From assembly GCA_001692895.1 (NCBI GenBank), contig KV748221.1, positions 1,343,056-1,407,055 on the forward strand: a stretch of DNA of 64,000 bases, read 5' to 3'. The DNA comes from Cenococcum geophilum 1.58 (lineage: Eukaryota; Ascomycota; Dothideomycetes; Gloniales; Gloniaceae). Below, piece by piece: positions 1-11,626 of this stretch. Below the pieces are notes generated by a model, which saw only the letters and a list, made by a program, of their open reading frames with translations, made no database searches and had not been told where the DNA came from. The stretch's first letter is position 1, and the number at the start of each line of letters is the position of its first letter. The translations under genes were made by a program, and so were the position numbers.

Positions 1-2048
1 GAAGAGGCAGAGTAGGCAATATACCGGCTCTACAACGCCTTTATAACGGCGCCACTTCTATAATACTATATACTAGGCTTACCAATACAGTTAGAAACTA
101 ATGCCTCCATATAAGGCCTAGCAGCAATTATATTATAGCTATTTAAAGACAGCCTTTAGTATCTAATAGCCTTCTAGTCTAGGAAGCTTTTATTAGTAAA
201 GCGTAATTATAAGACCCATAATTAAGAGCTACTAGCTATTGTAGAGGCTTTTAAGCATTGGGGGTACTATATTAAGGGGCTATTAAGCCGCCTAGAAGTG
301 CTTATAGATTATAATAATCTAAAGGGTTTTATAAAAGTAAAAGCCCTTAATAGGCGGTAAGCTAGATAGGCTATAGCATTAGCTGCCTATAACTTTATAA
401 TTAAGTATAGGGTGGGAAAAAATAAACCCTATAGACGCGCTATTAAGGTGACCCCTAGGCGTAGGGGGTCCGCTAGAAGAAAACACTATACTACTATTAC
501 TTTAAAGGACTTTAGAAATATAGGGCCACTAACTAAAATAAAAGTCCTATTAGGTATATAAGAAAGCGAGCCTTTTATAGAGGCGTTATTTTTATAGCTA
601 TAAGCTAGTGACCTAATGGCAGTACGCCTAGGTAATATAGTATTATAGTTTAACTAGGTGTTATGGAAGTGGGTATAAGCTAGAATACAATGTACTAAAC
701 GGGGTAGTAATTAAAGAAGGCTACGTACGCGTAACTATGCGTAGTTAATATAAAGACATTTGGATGTAGAATAGAATAGAATAGGTTAGGTACGGGTATA
801 AATAGGGGTTGTAAGGGAACGTGCGTAGGTGTTTTAGGACGAACGTGAGCATGGGTTAAGAACGTCAAAACGCGCAGAGACGTGAGAACGTGTGAGTCCT
901 GTAATACTAGGTAACCTGCACGTATATTATTAAGTAGCGCGTAATAAGGACCTAGGTTAGAGAAGTAAGTACTTAAGAAAGTGCTTATAAGTCTAGTACG
1001 GAAACAGTTATTAAGCTTATTAAAGGACTTTAGACTAAAGATAACTTTATGCTATAAAAGCATAGCGACAGCATAGATACGGCGAGACGCTGTTAACGCG
1101 CCCGCTTAAAGCTAGTATGGTAGTTTAATTCCGCTAAACTACTTTATTACTATAGGAGGTTATATATACCCCTAGACCTAGCAGTTTATATAGAGCTCCT
1201 ATAGATCTACTATAATAATNCCCTAGCTAGCCACTTTGGTAAGAAAAAACTTTAGATCTACTCTTGCGTAAGTACTACTAGCCTAGTATAAATACGGATG
1301 TTGCGAACTATATCTCTACCTATAATATATGCTAACGTATATATACGCCTTAATATCGCCCTTATAGTAAGCTCTAAGCGCTATCTTACCTAAAACAGCT
1401 ATAGTAGGAGATTATAATAGACTTTATTATAGGCCTACCACCTAGTAGATAAGGCGATAGGGTATATAATGCGATATATATAGTAGTTGACCGCTATACT
1501 AAAATAGCCCTATATCTGCTAATAGTAAAAACTATTACTATAACTAAACTTGCGGAGCTCTTCCTTAATAAAGTAGTACGCTGTTTTAGAATCCCTAAAG
1601 GGATTATATCTAATTATAGCAGTACCTTTACTAGTAAGTTCTGGTTAAAGCTATACTTTACTATAAAGATAAAACGCAAGCTAAGTACGGCCTTTTACCT
1701 GTAAACGGATGGGTAAATAAAACGCTAGAACTAAGCCCTAGAGTATTACCTCTGTATATTCTATAACAAAAAGCAGAGTAACTAGGTAGGCCTCTTATTA
1801 CTAGCTAAATTTGTCTATAATAATACTAAATATAATATAATAGGTATAAGCCCGTTCTATACTTACTATAGGTTTTACCCGTATCTAAAATATAAGGTTA
1901 AGGCGGATAATAGTAGTTCTATCCTAGCCGCCTCTAAGAGGATTAAAAGAATATCCCTTAAACGCGAAGCGCTGGCGAAATGCTAGGAAAGCGCTATTAA
2001 GGCGCAGGTAAAATACTATAATTATTATTACTAACTATAGATATATAA
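1..2048 (+). mobile_element. Ty3/gypsy LTR retrotransposon relic A, left part
   Basis: The piece enters from the left edge. Positions 1-430 read as RNase H (the ELLAIVEAFKHW and VLIDYNNLKGF stretches). About 1130-2040 reads as an integrase: a zinc-binding start, a catalytic core around 1400-1700 with FIIGLPPS and VVDRYTKIALY, then the C-terminal part. It is broken by many RIP-type changes and carries no open frame of useful length. It stops exactly at the LTR of element B and resumes at 8025, so A is the older host of B. Family assignment rests on domain order and motifs read by eye. Confidence 0.85.
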
Positions 2049-2252
2049 TGTTAGCGACTTAGTTAATTAAGATATAAGCATAGCAAGAAGGACGTATGCA
2101 AGCCTATATAATTGGATTGTCTATAAACGAGAATCTAAAGCTAGAGAAAGGAAAGAAGAAGGAGAGTAGCGCTAGTTAAAGAAGGGTTCTTTTATACGGT
2201 CCTCTAGTTACGTAACCGCAAAGTTTTACTAAGTTCTACCAGTGCCGTAATA
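2049..2252 (-). repeat. 3' LTR of element B
   Basis: 204 bp, begins TGTTAGCGAC on the plus strand and ends GTGCCGTAATA. It matches the copy at 7821-8024 along its whole length and the solo LTR at 50961-51179 over most of it. Confidence 0.92.
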
Positions 2253-5200
2253 TTACCCCCCCTCTAAAAAAGCCTGCCCTTAGGCTTTGTCGCTAAAAGT
2301 CTTAATAAGAGAATCTAACTAATTAGATAACTTTAACCGCCGGTTGAAGTTTTTAGACATCTTAAGACCTTATATAACTAAGAAATTTCTAGGGCGTTTT
2401 TGTCCTTATGTTCTTCTGGTAGCTTATTATCTTTATTATACTAGCATTTTATCTACTCGTCTAGGTACTTTGGCGGTTTGGGTTTATTAGGGTAACGGCT
2501 ATAAAACTCCTAAAGCTTATAGGGACTACCTATAAAGTTCTATATAGGGTACTAAGTAGGGTTTAGGTTATATCCCTTCTAACTAATACAATACTTTAAT
2601 GTTCCCTTTATAAGTTTATAGGCTAGTATTTCTTTAATTTTCCATTTATTATCGCCATTAACTTAAATTAGTAGGGGAGGTTTATTCTTTTNTCTAGNTA
2701 GTAGGTTATTTATAGCTTTCCGTAGCTTATCCGGTAAGAAAATAGGGTAAACTTTAATTAAGTCTGGGAGCTTAACCTTGTATAAGTTGCCTACTTTATT
2801 AAGAATCTTATACGGTCCTGCTATTTTATAGTCTAGCTTATAGCTAGGCCGTTCTATCTTTTAGTTCTTTATTATAACCTAGACTATATCGCCTATAGTA
2901 AAGTTAGGCTCGTACCTATACTTATTCGCCTACTGTTTTATTAATTTCTAGGCCTTTTCTAGGTTTATACGGGCTACTTTTTAGGCTTCTTTTAAGCGCT
3001 TAGCGTACTACTAGGCTTCCTTATAAGATGGTTTTTTTTATATATAGTCTAGGGCCCTTCTAGTCTTTCTTAGTTAAAGCTTATATAGGGTAGGTAACCC
3101 ATTTCTAGTTAAATAGGGGCAAATCTGGTAGAGTTATAGGGTAGGGTTACTTAGGCGTAGTTTATTAAGGGTAATAGTTCGGCCTAGTTATCCTAGAAGT
3201 AGTTAACAAAAGGCCGGAGTCTCTGGTCTAAGTATTAATTTATAATCTCTATTTAACCGTCTATTTAGGGGTAATATGCCATAAAAAGCTTTAGCTTAAT
3301 GCCTAGGATTTAGGTAAACTTATTCCAAAAGGCTAATATAAACTATAGCCCGCAATTAGATATAATAGTGTTTAGTAGTCCGTAAATTTAGTAAATGTAA
3401 TAGATATACAGTTGGGCCACCTCTTTAGTATTAATATTTTTATAATAGGGAATTAAGAACGGGCGCTTACTAAAGCGGTTAACTAGGATTATAACTATAT
3501 TATATCCGTTACGGTCTAGAGGTAGCTTATAAAAGTCTATAGAGACATATTACTAGGGGTGGTTAGGTATTAGGAGGGTTTTTAATAGTCCTAGGGTCTT
3601 ATCTCGTGAAATTATAGACCTACGGCAGTTATTGCAGTTCTGTATATAGTGGTTAATATTTATAATTATTCTAGGCTAGTAGTAGCGGTTGCTAATAATC
3701 CTACGGGTTTTATTTTTTTTAGGGTAGGCCGTANAGACCTAGGNATATGCTTTNGNAATAAGCNNAGTNNNTAAGTTCTGTTCCTCTACTACTACTAGCC
3801 GTTTACNGTGCTTAAGTAGTCTACTTTTAAGGGACTATAGGCTAGAAACGTTCTTTGCCTTTTTACGGTACTTCTATAAAGAATAGGCCGTATAGTTTAC
3901 CTACAGTAGTTTATTAATAAGGTTTAGTTCTATAAAGTTAATAGGGTATATCTTAGTATCTAAAGAGTCTATATTTAGTTCTGCCCATATTTAGGGGTTA
4001 AGGTGCTCTAGTTATAGTAGCGCCTAAGTCTATAATAAGATCTTTACAGCTATCTAGTTATTTATATCCTGTTTACGCCTTATAAGAGCATCCGCATAGT
4101 TAGTGGCGCCAGGCCTATATATAATTAGGAAGTTAAATTAAGATAGGGTGTCCGCCTAGCGCACCTATCGGGCTGTAAGGGCCTTTGTTACTATAAAATA
4201 TTCTAAGGCCTTATAATTAGAAACTACCTAGATAGACTTAGGGGTGCCCTTTAGTTAGGCTCGCTAGTGCTAAAAGCTAGAGATAATAGCTAGCATTTCT
4301 TTGTCGTGAATTGGGTAGTTTAGCTTAGCATCTACTATAGTCTTTAAATAGTAAGTAATAGGGTGCCATTCTCCGTCTATCTACTTTTAGGAGTAAATGC
4401 TAGCTATAACGCTATCTAAGGCATCAGTTTTTAGTATTAAGGGCCGTTCTAAGTTAAAGTGGGCGAGTAAGGGAGTAGAGATTAGTCGTTTCTTAAGCTT
4501 ATTAAAGGCCTGCCTATATACGGTGTTAAAGTAAAGGGCCGGTCCTTGTAGGTAAATAGGCTTAGTGGCTGGGTAATCCTACTATAGTTTTTAATAAAGC
4601 GTTAGTAGAAGTTATAGAACCCTAAGAATAACTATACCCCCTTTACGGTCCTTAGGGNTACCTATTNGTTAATTANNGCCGTCTTTTCTAGGTCTGCCTT
4701 AATTCCGCTTATACTAATAATAAACCCTAGGTACTTTATACGCTTAATACTAAATTCTAACTTCTTAATATTGGCTTAGAGGCTAGCTTCCCAAAGCCAT
4801 TACAGGACTTTATAGATATGCTCTTTATATTTTAGTTTATTTTTAGAGTAGATTATAATATTATCTAGGTATACTGTATAGAAGTTATTAAGGTAGTTAA
4901 ATAGTATATTATTTATATATTGTTGGTATATAACCGGTCCGTTAGTTAGTTTAAAAGGTAGTACTTTATATTTATACGTTCTATAATAGGTCTAAAATAT
5001 AGTAAGGTCTTCTAATTTAGGGTTTATCCTAATTCGGTAAAAAGCCTAGCGGATATTAAGCTTTATAAAGATCTTAGCTCTACTTATTCAGGACAAAGTC
5101 TTATTAAGTAAAGGTAGTAGGTAGCGGTCTTTAAGGGTTAAATTATTAAGCTTATGGTAGTTAATACAGAAACAAAGTCCTCTATTTGGTTTTTTGGTAA

Positions 5201-7820
5201 AGAGAATAGGTAAGTTAAAAGGGGCTTAACTAGGCTTAATAAAGCCCTTATTTAGGTTATTAATAAAATACTACTTTATGGCCTATAATTTGGTAGTAGA
5301 TTACTGTCGGAGGGGGCTATAGCTAAGGGTAACTACCTTATCTGGCTTAATTTTAATCTTATAGTCGTATGGTTAGTAAGGCGGAAGTATATTAAACGCT
5401 GCTTTAGAGAAAGTGTCTTTAAATTTCTAGTATTAATGGGGCAGTTTTTATTCTACTAGCTCCTTATTTATAAGTTCGCCTTTCTTTTAGGCTAAGGCTT
5501 CTTTCTCTTTAATTATTTAATTAATTTTGTATAAGCTAGTTATAAAGGTAATAATATTAGGCTAAACTAGGTTCTAGTAGAATCCTATAGCGCTAATATA
5601 GCAGATATTAACTGGTGGGAGGTCCGTGGGTTTCTTTACGGATATTTAGGCCGTATTTTGCGGTATAGGGTTTATGGTTTTCCTTAGCTTACATTTTATT
5701 TTCCGTAAGTTGTCCTTTTAGTCTATTAGTTTAGTATATCGTCTAATGTCCCTAGCCTTCCTTTGTGGCTGTATAGGGCCTAAGTTTTCTATTAGGGATT
5801 TAGCTAGGCCACTACTAACTTTCTAAGTCTTTAGTGCGGGTGGTATAATAAAGGCAGTCTAGGGGCGGCGTAGTATACGGATCTGTTGCGGATTAAGCTA
5901 TATATCCTTCTTAAAAGCCTAGTCCCTACGCGTCGCATCGGCCTAGTAAACGGTGTTTATCTACGGCTGTATAAGGTTTTCTATTATAATACTAATCTCT
6001 TTTATAAAGGAAGGCGTTGGGGGTATAGTTTTAGGCTAGATAAGCTGCCTGTTCCGTATATTAAGCTATAAGCCTAAATAGGCTAGCTATTTTCTCCCTA
6101 AGATTATATTATAGCTTTTAAGGTCCGTAATAAGGAAGGGGATATTATACTATCTTTGTCCGTTAACGCGGAGGTAGATTTACAAGATAGTTATAATAGG
6201 TGGCCCTATCTGTCCGTTATACCCATAAATAGGGATTAGTTTAGGTAGTTCTTTAAAGGGGTATATTTAAAAAGTTAGCTAGTTTTGCCGCGCACTTTAT
6301 ATTAATTAAGGTAAAGATATTTACTCCTAAGTTAGCTAAAGTAGAGGTTAAAACTTAATATCTATTACGGAATAAAGTATAAGGGATAGTATAGCTTTTT
6401 CTACTAACTAGCTGACCTAGATTGATATGTAATATATTAATCCCTTTTAACCCTAGAGAGGAGTCTTCCTCTAAGGTTTCTCTTTTTCTAACTTTATACT
6501 ATCCTCCTAAATTAATAGAACCTTATTTATCTTTATCTTTATTAGGTAGTTTCTTATAGGGTAGCCTAGTTAACCATATAAGAAGTAAGCTCTTTAATCG
6601 CTGAGGGCCTATATATAGGGGTCGCTGTATATAGGCTGGGTGTACACTAGGCCCGTAGTAGGGGTAGCTGTGCGGCTAGCTGCTGGGTTAACTATTAGCT
6701 AAGCGGCTAGTACTATAGGGGTTGCCGATCGTGCTGGGGTACTATAGGCCGTTCTTATAGTACTTGTGGCCTAGTTTATAAGGTTTCTAGTTTTTAGCCG
6801 ATTAGCACGTGCCTTAATATAATAGAGGCCTTAGTTAATAGCTAGGTAATGGTCTATAAGTTCCTTTAACGTCTATGCTGTAGTATAAGCTGGTAATACG
6901 GCCCGCTATAAGTCTAGGGTAAGCTTATTAAAGAGGTCTAATAGTAGGTCTTCTTAGGGGATCTAGGCCTATTCTACTAGGTATAAAAAGTGGGTTTAGA
7001 AGGCCGAAAAGGTCTCTATTGTTTTTATATTTAGGCTTTTATAGCTAAGGCGGGCATTCTATACTTTAAAAGGATCTTTATAAATAGAATATAAGTGTTT
7101 AACTATTTCTTCTTTAGAGATAAAGGGGTCTGCGGAGTCTTTAGTGTATTACGGACATAAATGCGTTTAGGCGTCTCCACTAGTACGGCCGAAGACGTAG
7201 GCTATTTTGGCTTAGGCGTTAGGGAAGTGGTCTATATTAACTTTAAGCTTATCCCGTAATTAAAGCTTCTAATTATTAAATATAGGGTTAGTTCCGTCTG
7301 TAAGTAGTAAAGGATCCGCAACCTTTGCCGACCGCTTTAGTGCTATATAGGCCTTAGTAGATCTACTAAGGCGCTAGGATAGGGCCTAAAGGACTATAGT
7401 AAGTCTTTAGTTGTCTAATAATAACTTATTATTAGATATAGGGGTATCTCTAGCTTTAAGCAGCTCTTGTAGTTGTTTAATTTTAGTATTAGCTGCCGTA
7501 AGCTCCGCCTGGGGGGTTAAGACGTTAATTATTTCCTTATCTGAAGTATTTAAGGGTCCTACAGCTGCTTTACCTACTGCTATATTTTATGGCATAGTGG
7601 TAGGGGTATTAGTTAATTTTGGGTAATTTCTTTAGGGGTTCTAGTCTGTATATATCTTGTAGGTCCTTTCCTTAGAGTTCTGTTCTTTTCTTTTAGGTTC
7701 TGTCCTTATGGTTCTAGTAATGTCCTTAGGGTCTTATTTTGTGTTCTTGTCCTATTTATAGTCTTATAGATATATTTAAGTTCCTTTTTAGAAAGAAAGA
7801 GTAGAGTGAGCTTTAGATAA

Positions 7821-8024
7821 TGTTAGCGACTTAGTTAATCGAGATATAAGCATAGTAAGAAGGACGTATACAAGCCTGTATAATTGGATTGTCTATAAAC
7901 GAGAATCTAAAGCTAGAGAAAGGAAAGGAGAAGGAGAGCAGCGCTAGTTAAAGAAGGGTTCTTTTATGTGGTCCTCTAGTTATATAACCGCAAAGTTTTG
8001 CTAAGTTCTGCCAGTGCCGTAACA
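7821..8024 (-). repeat. 5' LTR of element B
   Basis: 204 bp, TGTTAGCGAC to GTGCCGTAACA on the plus strand. Differences from the partner LTR are almost all transitions, so LTR divergence reflects RIP and cannot be used as an age clock. Confidence 0.92.
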
Positions 8025-8465
8025 TATAACGTAGGGAATTTAGTTCTATTATTAACTAAAAATCTTAAATAGAAAAGGCTAAATAAGAAGCTTATAGTAT
8101 GCTTTATCGGACCTTTTAGTATAGCTAAACTAGTTAGAAAGTAAATGTACTGGCTATATTAACCTATGTCTTACTATATCCACCCTATATTTTATATTAG
8201 CTTACTAGAGCTATATAAATAATATAAGGGCACTACTAGAGACCTATTACTAGGGCCTATTAAGCTAGATAACTAAAAGGACTAAGAGGACTAGTATAAG
8301 GTAGAAGAAATATATAGAAGAAAGGTATATAACTAGACCCTATAGTACCTAGTTAAGTAAAAAGGTTAGCTAAAAGAATATAACTAATAGGTTTTAGTAG
8401 AGGATATTAATAAGAACGTAAAGGAGATATATAATAATTACTTTACCCTAAGGGGCAAATAGAAA
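8025..8465 (+). mobile_element. Ty3/gypsy relic A, right part (integrase tail and chromodomain)
   Basis: Directly after the B target duplication the reading continues with the end of a gypsy integrase, followed by a chromodomain-like stretch at about 8300-8420. This is the same element as 1-2048, split by B. It is broken. Confidence 0.8.
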
Positions 8466-9640
8466 AGAAAGTAGGTGGGAAAACTAAAAACTTTTAATTA
8501 TAACCGGAATTACGCCCTACTAGTAGGGCGACGACGGAATGACGGTAAAGTAATAGTAGTACGCCGATAGAAATATAGATACTCTATAGCTTTATTAAAT
8601 CCTCCCTTTCCTCCCCTTCTTCCTCTTCCTTCTTCTCTTCTCCCTCCTTATCCTCCCCTCCCTCCTCCTTATTATCCTTATCCTTATCCTCCTTATCCCT
8701 TATAATAAGAGGCATATTAGCCTATAAATACTATTAGTATACGCTATAACGGCGAAATACCTACTTTATAATACGTACTAAAGCGAGTATTATATTAAGA
8801 ATTCCTTTAAGGGTATAACGGATGGCCTATAATTCCTGCACTTAGAATAAAGAAAAGTCTTTGCCCTTTAGGCGCTAGTAGGGACCGTGCTTAGCGCTAG
8901 TGCGTAGTAAAGCCTTAATATTCTTTGTAAAGGATTTCTAGGTGGTAGTAACGCAAGTATTAAGGTTAGCCGTATCCCCGCTAGCAACCCGCTAGCGCTT
9001 AACCCTATTAATAAGGGCGAGTAGCTTATTTAGGCGGCTATAAAAGGCCTTAGGGACCTAGTTTATTAGCTATTAAAACCTAAGCTAATATACTTAAACT
9101 TACTACTTAGTATAACTTATTTAGTCGTCGGCAGTACCCATAATTACAGTTAGCCTACTTACCGTAGGTAGCCCACCTAGCGGTAGCTATACGCTTAGCG
9201 TAGTAGAGGTAGATTAGTTCTAGTAAGACTAGGGAAGTAGCTTACAAGCGGCGTAGGAGCTTAGACGGCGTTTAGTAGAATTAGCGACAGCTATAAGCTA
9301 GTATAAAGAATACTTATAAAAGGCTCGCCAATAGGCAAACCGGTGGCGTTACGCTTGCGATTTATAATTAATTAGAAGTTAGGAAGAAGGTAAGTCGCAA
9401 GCTAAATAGATTAAAATAAAATAGGAAGGGAAATCTAATGTCTTACCTTTATAGGTCTTTATAGGGCCCTAGCGTTCTATTATCTTATTGTCCTATTATC
9501 TTATTATCTTATTATTATATTGTCCCATTATCTAATTTACTTAAATTTTGTTATATACTTTTTATTTAGTAAAGGACAATAATAGCACTCCTATTATATA
9601 ATAGCGTCGGTTAAGAACAGCTGCTTAAGAAGGGGGGGGG
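8466..9640. other. AT-rich decayed sequence, probably the 3' part of element A
   Basis: No open frame. A plus-strand stretch at about 9180-9400 reads as a charged, coiled-coil-like tail and may be the end of the A polyprotein region. A run of G after AAGAA near 9632-9642 looks like a polypurine tract. Nothing else can be assigned. Confidence 0.4.
8596..8702 (+). repeat. Polypyrimidine tract
   Basis: About 105 bases made almost only of C and T (CTCC, CTTC, CCTTAT units), with no coding reading. It lies in the 3' part of element A. Confidence 0.8.
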
Positions 9641-10555
9641 TAATTATTAAGCTATAGAGATGTACTTGCCGTACCTAGCTTAGCGCAGGCGAAGCGTAGG
9701 CGAGGCGCCTATAAAACGTAATCGCCCCGCACTTAAGAATAGCAGAATTTAGTTTTATGATTTTACTTTATTAAGAACCAGATACCTATTGCATTCCGCT
9801 ACTGTTATTACGTTACTATATGCCTTTAGGGCCTTAGTGCTTTAATAATAAGCTAAAGGCATCTAAGGATAAAGTTATAACCTATAAAGTTAGCTGCCTA
9901 GAAGGGTTATAGGCTAACTACCTTAGTGCGGTTATATATATTGGCTACTAACACTATAAGTTTATAGGCACTATATAGTTTAATCTAATGCTTATCTAAA
10001 AAGCCTATAATAGGATAAGTTTATACTCTTTTATTAAATTATATTATATAAGATTAATTTTAGCGCCGCTATTATATAGTGCTTGGGACTAACGTACCTT
10101 GCCTATAAGGAGTACTATTTCTAGCTTAATAGTAATATAGAGAGTCTCTTCTTCTATATTTTGCCCTAGTTATAACTAGAAGAGGTCCGCAACTAAGGCT
10201 TTTCTTTTTTTTATAGATTATTAGCATAGTTATCGCCCTATTTGTTTTTCTAATAAAATCTACCTCTAGAGTTTTCTTTTAACCTTTTAAAGTATTTCTA
10301 TAAAGGTGCCAGATAGGTATTAGGTTGGCCCTAAAAGTTTTTCCTATTACTTAAAGCCCCTAACTTTAACTCTTCTAAAGTTCTTTTTAAGAACGGCTTT
10401 TTTAAAGGTTAAATCTGCCTTATATTACTACTAAAGTGCCTACGCTTTTAGTAAACCCCTAGCTTTCTACTAAAAGAGGTCTAGTTCCTTACTGTATCTT
10501 TAGCGTTTAGTGTAATAGGACTAGCCCAGTTATAGTAAAAATGTCTTAGTAAAAC
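9641..10555. other. Decayed sequence with a possible LTR remnant
   Basis: After the G run there is TAATTATTAAGC, then a TATA-like CCTATAAAACG at about 9711-9721. This is what a RIP-changed LTR start and promoter would look like (3' LTR of A). I could not find its partner or its end. The remainder is AT-rich without recognisable coding sense. Confidence 0.3.
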
Positions 10556-10692
10556 ACTTAATAAATAAATTCTACTAAGTTCTACTAACTTAATTAAATT
10601 CTACTAAATTCTACTAAAACGAATGTTTTAATAAAATTGACGCTTAATCGAATTCTGCTAAATTCTACTAGATTCTACTAAAGTCTATTAAA
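10556..10692. repeat. Short tandem motif cluster, TTCTACTAAATTCTACTAA type
   Basis: Repeated 9-11 bp units of the form TTCTRCTAAA. The same motif forms the longer array at 21478-21692 and resembles the TTCTGCCAAGTTCTGC end of the B-family LTR. Confidence 0.6.
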
Positions 10693-10915
10693 GACTGTAT
10701 ATATATATATACGTCTATATATATTAACTACTAAGACCCCTAACTATTTAATTATAAGATTCTTGTATTATTCCTTTCTCTTCTTTATATAACGTTTTGT
10801 TCTTTATAAGAGCTATACCTCTAGATTTAGATAGAATATATTTTATTCCTTTAAATCTGCTCTAAAGCCTCTTTAAACCCTTATATTACGTTACGCTAAT
10901 ATAATTACTATTAAA
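10693..10915. other. Leader of gypsy relic C
   Basis: A TA run, then AT-rich DNA up to the gag start of C. It presumably holds the end of C's 5' LTR and the primer site, but neither could be located with confidence. Confidence 0.3.
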
Positions 10916-11203
10916 ATGGCAAACTAACCTATATCCTCTGCGTTAATTGTAGGTATTATAGCCTAAGTTAAGGAACAGTTAACTATAATATAATAGTCCT
11001 TTATAGATACCTTAGCCTAGTAATAAGCTATACTAGAAGCTTAATACTAGCAATTAATAGAAGCAATCTACGAAGAACTCTATAACGTAAAAGCACTTAT
11101 ATTAAAGACCCTGACACCGCCTATAAATAAGATTAAAATAACTATATTTAAGCCTAACCTATTAAACGCGAACCTTAAACTAGTAATAGTAGCTTAACCT
11201 ACA
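10916..11203 (+). mobile_element. Gypsy gag relic C, left part
   Basis: Begins with an ATG at 10916 and reads as a gag N-terminus (MANQPISSALIVGIIAQ, then a Gln/Leu-rich helical stretch). It is cut by element D at the CTACA target site (11199-11203) and continues at 19207. It is broken. Confidence 0.6.
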
Positions 11204-11626
11204 TGTTACGGACGCTTTAAGTACGATGTTACGACTACTAGGAGAGGAGTCGGAAGAAGCTAGTTGGTTAATACACGCACGGTCCAGGATGGAACCGGTA
11301 GAACCATGTGACGAGGAATAGTAGCCGAGGTCACATGACGTTATACGTAGTGTACGCAGTGTACGCAGTGTACGTTTACGTACAATACGTATAACACGTA
11401 CATCACGTACAAGGAGGATTTCATAGGAGTACGGTTGTGTATTTAAGGACCCTCAGTCCCTACCTAGATAGTTCCTTCCTTATAGTAATTCTTAGAATAC
11501 AATTAGAGTTAATCTGTTAGGTAACCACTCCACCAGTTATTATTACGTTATTAACTTCCTGCAATACCTATACACCTAGCCCATTAACAGGACCTACCGT
11601 AGTTCTTGCTATAAGGTTCCGTTATA
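11204..11626 (+). repeat. 5' LTR of element D
   Basis: 423 bp, TGTTACGGACGC to CCGTTATA. The U3 part (about 11330-11410) is packed with TACGT/ACGTA palindromes and three copies of a GTGTACGCA unit. Confidence 0.93.

Larger units (their letters stand above)
2049..8024 (-). mobile_element. Ty3/gypsy LTR retrotransposon B, full length, broken
   Basis: A 5,976 bp element lies on the minus strand with two 204 bp LTRs and an identical 5 bp target duplication TATAA on both sides (2044-2048 and 8025-8029). Read on the minus strand, the gag-like region is about 7300-6400, protease about 6300-5700, reverse transcriptase about 5400-4600 (GLCFCINYHKLNNLTLKDRY near 5160), RNase H about 4450-4150, integrase about 3800-2900 and the C-terminal chromo-type tail 2850-2270. 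A G-rich polypurine tract (2254-2265 on the minus strand) abuts the 3' LTR. It is heavily broken by RIP and contains scattered undetermined bases. It is inserted in the integrase region of element A. Confidence 0.92.
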
